NCBI GenBank assembly: GCA_020433785.1
Contig: JAGRCC010000523.1
Span: 1 to 8,877 of the forward strand
Source of the DNA: Anaerolineae bacterium
GTDB lineage: Bacteria > Chloroflexota > Anaerolineae > 4572-78 > J111
Direction of reading: 5' to 3'
DNA length: 8,877 nucleotides
Positions 4,975-8,877 of the stretch are shown piece by piece. Made by a program: the position numbers and the translations under genes. The notes beneath the pieces were generated by a model. That model did no database searches. It was not told the origin of the DNA and saw only the letters and a list, made by a program, of their open reading frames with translations. Position 1 is the first letter of the stretch; the number at the start of each line of letters is the position of its first letter.

Positions 4975-6510
4975 ATGGCAGAATCGGTAGCACCAGAAGT
5001 TTTAGTTAATGCCGTACTTGGTAATATTACGGATGTCCTGATCAACGGCGATGGCAATGTAATCCCCAAGAGCGATGATCATTTTGTTGCGTTCATGAGC
5101 CCCGGCATACCCTTACTCGGCGAAGACTTCAATTATGCTCTAGAGGGATTTGGTGGAGTTGTTAGACAGAACGTCAACGAAGATGATCTCGAAGCCTCGG
5201 TTGGTCCAAAGGAGCAAGATCCCAACGGCCCTTCCCCCGACCAGTTGATGGCTCAAGACGCGCTTGAAAAGTATATGCGTGCGGAGAGCTTCTTCAGTGT
5301 TGTTGATCTCGTGCCCGACACCTCGGGCATCATCGACTCGGGTCGGATCAATACTTGGAATCCTGAGACGCGCATCTCTAGCGTCTACGCTATGGCCCTC
5401 CAGCAAAGCCAAGTTTTTGACAACGAGCCGGATGATGAGACAAAACGCAAGATCGAACGATGGCGTGGCCTTCTTACGAAAACGGTGAAGGTGCAAGATA
5501 TTATCACTGAAGAAGAAACCGAAGAAATACGCGATAGTGATATTGTTAAGGCTTACAACGAGAAAATGCTCGAATATCTGGCCGCGGCGCTAGAGTATAA
5601 TAATGTCCGCATCGGCGCCATGTCCGGAAAGGATCAGGAAGCGGTTCATCGCTTCGCAACTAACGCCAGTCTACTGCAAATGAAAATCCGCGCGGCTATG
5701 AACGCTTGGAGCGGCTCCGGCCACAAAGGGGATGTTGAGAAGCTTAACGCTGCTATTCAGTCGGTTGAAGACCGCGCCTTCGTGTTACTTAAGCAGCGCT
5801 ACAAAGAAGACTTTGCCCGCAGCATCCTAACCAATCCGTCATCAGGATCCAATTTCCTTTATTGCCAACCTGCCTCCGCTTCATTCGCCCGAAATGGATC
5901 AGGCTGGTCCGAGTTCAAATTCAACTCCGGCAGCTTTGCCAGCAATTTTAAGTTCAAGTCTAAGTCCACCTCGGGCGGCGGCGGGTTTGCCTTTGGTCCG
6001 GTTATCGCTGCCGGCGGCGGTAGCGTCAAACGCAAAAGCTGGAGCAACAAGATCAATACAAAACACTTCACTTTGAAATTTAGTCTCGCACGCGTTCCCA
6101 TCTCACGGCCCTGGTTCCATCTAGATTACTTGCTCAGCGCCTTCTGGCGGTTCGACCAAAGTAATGCCATTGTCAAAAATGCGATGATCAGTGATGGGAA
6201 GAAACCGCCCAATGGTCTCTTGCCCGCCATAACGACCGATGTCATCTTTGTCAAAGATCTGGTCCTTGACTTTGGTGAATACAACAGTCAGTTTGAGCGC
6301 ATGACGAAAGAAGCTAGTGGCGGCGGCGGCGTAGCTTTTGGACCGTTTCACATCGGCGGTCGCCACTCGTCTCAAAGCGACCAACGTTCCTTCAATGCGG
6401 AGTGGACCTCTCAAGGCGTAAAAATCGATGGGTTGCAGGTTATCGGCTTCGTCTGTTACATGCTTCCGCAAAGCCCTGACCCCCATCCCGATATCGACGA
6501 GTGGATCTAA
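4975..6510 (+). CDS. 511-aa RPW-module protein, first of a paralogous pair
   Basis: I cannot assign a named family. Residues 1-80 are mixed and acidic; about 95-285 are predicted helical. Residues 286-511 are beta-rich: SGGGGFAFGP at 333-342, the strand SLARVPISRPW (370-380), WRF (391-393), the strand TTDVIFVKDLVLDF (420-433), a second SGGGGVAFGP at 448-457, then GLQVIGFVCYMLPQSPDP (486-503) and an acidic DIDEWI end. The repeated Gly-rich motif suggests a duplicated half-module. The RPW strand, the IF strand and the SPDPxPD tail recur in the 669-aa protein encoded next, and the helical halves can be aligned loosely, so they are paralogues. No signal peptide or transmembrane helix is visible. 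The ATG is supported by AAGGAG with 8-nt spacing. The next gene follows after 128 bp containing a REPIN-like hairpin. From memory, similar tails occur in uncharacterised bacterial proteins; I could not check this. Confidence 0.85.
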   Translation: MAESVAPEVLVNAVLGNITDVLINGDGNVIPKSDDHFVAFMSPGIPLLGEDFNYALEGFGGVVRQNVNEDDLEASVGPKEQDPNGPSPDQLMAQDALEKYMRAESFFSVVDLVPDTSGIIDSGRINTWNPETRISSVYAMALQQSQVFDNEPDDETKRKIERWRGLLTKTVKVQDIITEEETEEIRDSDIVKAYNEKMLEYLAAALEYNNVRIGAMSGKDQEAVHRFATNASLLQMKIRAAMNAWSGSGHKGDVEKLNAAIQSVEDRAFVLLKQRYKEDFARSILTNPSSGSNFLYCQPASASFARNGSGWSEFKFNSGSFASNFKFKSKSTSGGGGFAFGPVIAAGGGSVKRKSWSNKINTKHFTLKFSLARVPISRPWFHLDYLLSAFWRFDQSNAIVKNAMISDGKKPPNGLLPAITTDVIFVKDLVLDFGEYNSQFERMTKEASGGGGVAFGPFHIGGRHSSQSDQRSFNAEWTSQGVKIDGLQVIGFVCYMLPQSPDPHPDIDEWI

Positions 6511-6534
6511 TCCTATAGCCCTGACGCAGTTCAC

Positions 6535-6578
6535 AAGGTGACAGTCACTTGGATGTATCAAACAGTGACTGTCACCTT
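6535..6578. repeat. REPIN-like element 2, between the paralogous genes
   Basis: Perfect 15-bp arms AAGGTGACAGTCACT (6535-6549) and AGTGACTGTCACCTT (6564-6578) with a 14-nt loop, starting 25 bp after the stop codon. It shares the 15-mer AGGTGACAGTCACTT with REPIN-like element 1. As RNA it would form a strong stem that may lower read-through into, or protect, one side of a two-gene transcript; there is no T-run for a classical terminator. Confidence 0.72.
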
Positions 6579-6638
6579 TGGTCGATATACCCAACTAACT
6601 CAGATACGATTTATCAATAACAAAAAAGGACAGTACTC

Positions 6639-8648
6639 ATGGCCTCAAAAGCAGCGCAAGCCCTCCTTGCCAGGATTGTAGACATTATCGATGAACACAC
6701 AGACGCACATAGCTATATTGCGACATCGCATTTATCGACTCCGGTGCAGACTGAACATATTGATGTTCTATCTGCACCGGACGGCGCCTTTGTCTCTGAC
6801 GAGGCCCTGGCCGCGGCGGTCGAGCTCTCTAAATTGGTAAATTGTGTTCAGGACGGTTCGCCCTCGTTTAGCCACCCGGCCTCGGTGGGCGCTTCTTTTG
6901 TTACCAATGTGTACAAACAAGCGGTGAGCGCCATCGAGTTTGCCCGAATGCCACTTACGGCCGAACAAACGGCGGAGCTACAACGCGCGGAAGCCGTCCT
7001 CTACGTTGATGCTCCGTTTATGCTCACCGATCATTATGTGCAATTCGCCCAACTACGCGTCGAGGTAGCCAACCAGGAAGTCGATCGCTCTGAGACACTG
7101 CGCGACCTAGAGCAAGCCAATGAAGCGGAAAAAGAGAGTATTGAAGATCGCTTAGAAGCGCTGGACGCGGCGCTCAAAGCCAACCGCACCTTGCTACAGG
7201 CGCTTGATACCTTGCACGGTATCACCGCTGCCGAAAAGATCTACAACGGCGCTCAAGTCGCCGGTTTTCCGCCCAAGTTTGAGCGAGCGCATGACCTGCT
7301 CGACGATCCCGCTTTTGAAATAACCAACCCGCTTAGTAACGAGACGCACTGGCCGGCCTCATTTTTCCCTAACCACCTTACCGAGGAAAACTGGATTCCG
7401 ATTAAGCTAACCCGGGCGGACATCGCCGCGGCCGGCGCCAATGGCGGCAACAAGCTACCGGCCCTGCCCCAAGCAGCGCAAGAATTAGCCCTCAATGACG
7501 ACGCTCTGGATCTCGTCGAACTGGAAGTGCAGGTGCTGCGTGTCGATCGACCCTGGATGTGGAGCTCGATTTTTGAAAACAGGCTATGGCGCTTCCGGCC
7601 TGGGGTTGCCTCCCTGTCCTACGGCCAGCCGCATCCCGTCGGACAGCTGCCCGCTTTCGTAACCGGCCTCATATTTGCCCGCAACCTGCGACTTAGTGGC
7701 CGCAAGAACATGGTAAGCAAAACAGGAACGGTTAATTTTGGCCTACTGAGATTTAATCCTATCACCTCCGCCGCCGCGCTGAGATTAATGACGCCGCGGT
7801 TGAAACCCTTTATTACGCCTGTAAAACCGATATCCCGACCTAAATCAACTGCCTCTCCTGTCCTAAATGCCCGACTGGAAGCCTTAGCAACGCCTCCGGC
7901 AAATTTCACGCGTCTCGTCATGCCTATTACGCCCCTTGTTTCTATTATGCGTATTGTCGTAAATGGCAAAACGCTTGACAGCAGTAACAAGCCGGTGGAA
8001 GGGGTTGACGTTACGCTCATCCATTCCGAAAACGGCGCTAAGCTACAGAGCCAGAGTGATAAGAAAGGCGATGTTGTTTTTCGTTTGCCGGTCGAAGGCA
8101 CATATACGATTTCGGCTACCAAGCAAGGCTTTAAGCCTTTTAATAATAGAATGCATCTGAAGAATGGCGCCACGCTTTCTGTGAAAATGGAGCCGCAGCC
8201 GGTGACTGGTATAAACGTTTTCAATCTGAACAATATCCCTGTCATTACAGACCTAGATATGATCATAAAATTGAGCAACACCATCACCGTTAAGCTGCGC
8301 AAACGGGCCGGCGATAACTCATTGCAGGCGCTAGATGTACCGGTAGACGTGTTGGCCGTCAACTTACGCACCCGCAAACGCCATCGACAAACTGTAGAGG
8401 CCGGCAAAGATGCCGTCTTTAAAAATCTCGACAAGGATAATTATAGTATCTATGTCCATTGCGCGGTCTACGAACGGGAGGGCGCAGAGTCCCAGCAAGT
8501 AGATGCACGGAAGACTCCCAAGACAATCCAATTTAATTTCCGGCCGCGAACTATTTTGCAGAGCACCAACACGTTTCTTTTCGGGTTCCTTTGCTATCGC
8601 ACGCCGTGCTCGCCTGACCCGGATCCGGACGCAGATTTTGTAGATTAA
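6639..8648 (+). CDS. 669-aa RPW-module protein with inserted transthyretin-like domain(s)
   Basis: No named family for the whole protein. Residues 1-130 are mixed helical; 140-192 is a likely coiled coil rich in Glu, Leu and Ala (DLEQANEAEKESIEDRLEAL). Residues 230-355 hold the module shared with the 511-aa protein: NP..W near 230, VLRVDRPW (299-306), LWRF (316-319), LPAF (337-340) and GLIFARNLRL (343-352). A Pro/Arg/Lys-rich linker (365-432) leads to a carboxypeptidase-regulatory/transthyretin-like beta domain (about 436-518; KPVEGVDVTL, GDVVFRLPVEGTYTISATKQGF). A second likely beta sandwich follows at 546-636 (DVPVDVLAV, AVFKNLDKDNYSIYVH). The end FLFGFLCYRTPCSPDPDPD (646-664) repeats the tail of the 511-aa protein. 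So the paralogous module is split by an insertion. No signal peptide or transmembrane span. AAGGA with 8-nt spacing supports the ATG. The pair is probably cotranscribed and may form one complex; function unknown. Confidence 0.85.
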   Translation: MASKAAQALLARIVDIIDEHTDAHSYIATSHLSTPVQTEHIDVLSAPDGAFVSDEALAAAVELSKLVNCVQDGSPSFSHPASVGASFVTNVYKQAVSAIEFARMPLTAEQTAELQRAEAVLYVDAPFMLTDHYVQFAQLRVEVANQEVDRSETLRDLEQANEAEKESIEDRLEALDAALKANRTLLQALDTLHGITAAEKIYNGAQVAGFPPKFERAHDLLDDPAFEITNPLSNETHWPASFFPNHLTEENWIPIKLTRADIAAAGANGGNKLPALPQAAQELALNDDALDLVELEVQVLRVDRPWMWSSIFENRLWRFRPGVASLSYGQPHPVGQLPAFVTGLIFARNLRLSGRKNMVSKTGTVNFGLLRFNPITSAAALRLMTPRLKPFITPVKPISRPKSTASPVLNARLEALATPPANFTRLVMPITPLVSIMRIVVNGKTLDSSNKPVEGVDVTLIHSENGAKLQSQSDKKGDVVFRLPVEGTYTISATKQGFKPFNNRMHLKNGATLSVKMEPQPVTGINVFNLNNIPVITDLDMIIKLSNTITVKLRKRAGDNSLQALDVPVDVLAVNLRTRKRHRQTVEAGKDAVFKNLDKDNYSIYVHCAVYEREGAESQQVDARKTPKTIQFNFRPRTILQSTNTFLFGFLCYRTPCSPDPDPDADFVD

Positions 8649-8682
8649 CTCCAGGCTCCAACTACCCAACCAACCCAATCGA

Positions 8683-8691
8683 TGCTATAAT
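8683..8691 (+). promoter_or_regulatory. Extended -10 promoter for the gene at 8817
   Basis: TGCTATAAT is a perfect extended -10 box. No good -35 is seen at 17-bp spacing (TACCCA), as is allowed for extended -10 promoters. Transcription would begin near 8698, giving a leader of about 119 nt, and would make this gene independent of the paralogue pair. Confidence 0.5.
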
Positions 8692-8721
8692 CGCAGCTCC
8701 ACACCACAGCGACACCTGTAG

Positions 8722-8792
8722 GGTAAGTCGCTGACTTGTCCCTGACGTCGCTGACTTGCCTCAGTCCGGACAAATCAGCGATTCGTCTTACC
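8722..8792. promoter_or_regulatory. Imperfect inverted repeat with internal direct repeat in the 8817 leader
   Basis: The left arm GGTAAG-CGCTGA-TTGTCC (8722-8741) is matched by its reverse complement at 8768-8792 with a 5-base bulge. GTCGCTGACTTG also occurs twice directly (8727-8738 and 8747-8758, 20-bp period). As RNA it could form a large stem ending 24 nt before the start codon. It may be a regulatory leader or a dispersed repeat; no known riboswitch pattern is recognised. Confidence 0.45.
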
Positions 8793-8816
8793 AAAACTTT
8801 TACAGAGGAGTTGGCA

Positions 8817-8877
8817 ATGGCCCAAGATAGAGTAGCTTTATATTTACAGGATGCCCACGACTTGCGCGAGGGGATGA
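8817..8877 (+). CDS. N-terminus of probable LLM-class (luciferase-like) flavin/F420-dependent oxidoreductase, partial
   Basis: Only 20 codons are in the window: MAQDRVALYLQDAHDLREGM. The beta strand VALYLQDAHDLREG fits the first strand and loop of luciferase-like monooxygenase TIM-barrel proteins common in Chloroflexota and Actinobacteria, as far as I can judge from memory; with so few residues this is tentative. The ATG is well supported by GAGGAG with about 7-nt spacing. It has its own promoter candidate and looks like an ordinary metabolic gene flanking the accessory region, marking its right boundary. Confidence 0.5.
   Translation, partial: MAQDRVALYLQDAHDLREGM

Noticed and set aside
7619..8434. 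271-aa minus-strand frame
   Set aside because: Shadow of the 669-aa gene, which has a good start, clear domain structure and a paralogue.
4975..8648. Pore-forming toxin pair (MACPF or similar)
   Set aside because: Gly-rich beta segments are suggestive, but no MACPF signature, signal peptide or amphipathic hairpin pair could be defended.

Overview
The window looks like a piece of a Chloroflexota (Anaerolineae/Caldilineae-like) chromosome. This rests on gene content only: a trypsin-like protease with an effector-associated domain and its small partner, a LuxR-type HTH fused to an NB-ARC/STAND NTPase, and the start of a probable F420/flavin-type luciferase-like oxidoreductase. No rRNA or tRNA is present to confirm it.

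Left half, minus strand (about 1-4171). In transcription order there are four genes: a LuxR-HTH/NB-ARC NTPase (4171-2936) with no C-terminal sensor repeats; a protein with an EAD-like N-terminal domain and an unrecognised helical C-terminal domain (2400-1453); a trypsin-co-occurring domain 1 (trypco1, CU044_2847-type) protein (1151-798); and an EAD plus trypsin-like protease gene (805 to the window edge, 3' end missing). The two EAD genes share a 373-bp direct DNA repeat that includes the ribosome binding site and the first ~120 codons. The trypco1 and protease genes overlap by 8 bp. This is a conflict/immune-type locus of the kind described for EAD and trypco proteins, in which EADs are proposed to bring proteins together through like-with-like contacts. 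The second EAD protein carries what may be a different effector or partner domain.

Right half, plus strand (4975-8648). Two co-directional genes encode large soluble proteins of 511 and 669 aa that I cannot assign to a named family. They are divergent paralogues. Each has a helical N-terminal half, then a module with an RPW motif, a W-R-F motif and an LPA..T..IF segment, and then a near-identical C-terminal tail (GFxCYxxPxSPDPxPDxD). The first has an internal duplication of a Gly-rich motif. The second has one or two transthyretin/carboxypeptidase-regulatory-like beta domains inserted before the tail. This pair is the best candidate for an undescribed system. A probable luciferase-like monooxygenase gene begins at 8817.

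Non-coding DNA is rich in palindromes. Two REPIN-like elements share the same 15-mer arm (2438-2522 and 6535-6578). There are nested hairpins at 1211-1323, tandem C4TC/GAG4 hairpins at 4747-4795, leader hairpins before 4975 and before 8817, and a 9-bp tandem repeat at 2709-2744. The 803-bp divergent gap 4172-4974 is AT-rich and holds several of these. Plausible sigma70-like promoters are seen at 2625-2654 (minus) and 8683-8691 (plus).
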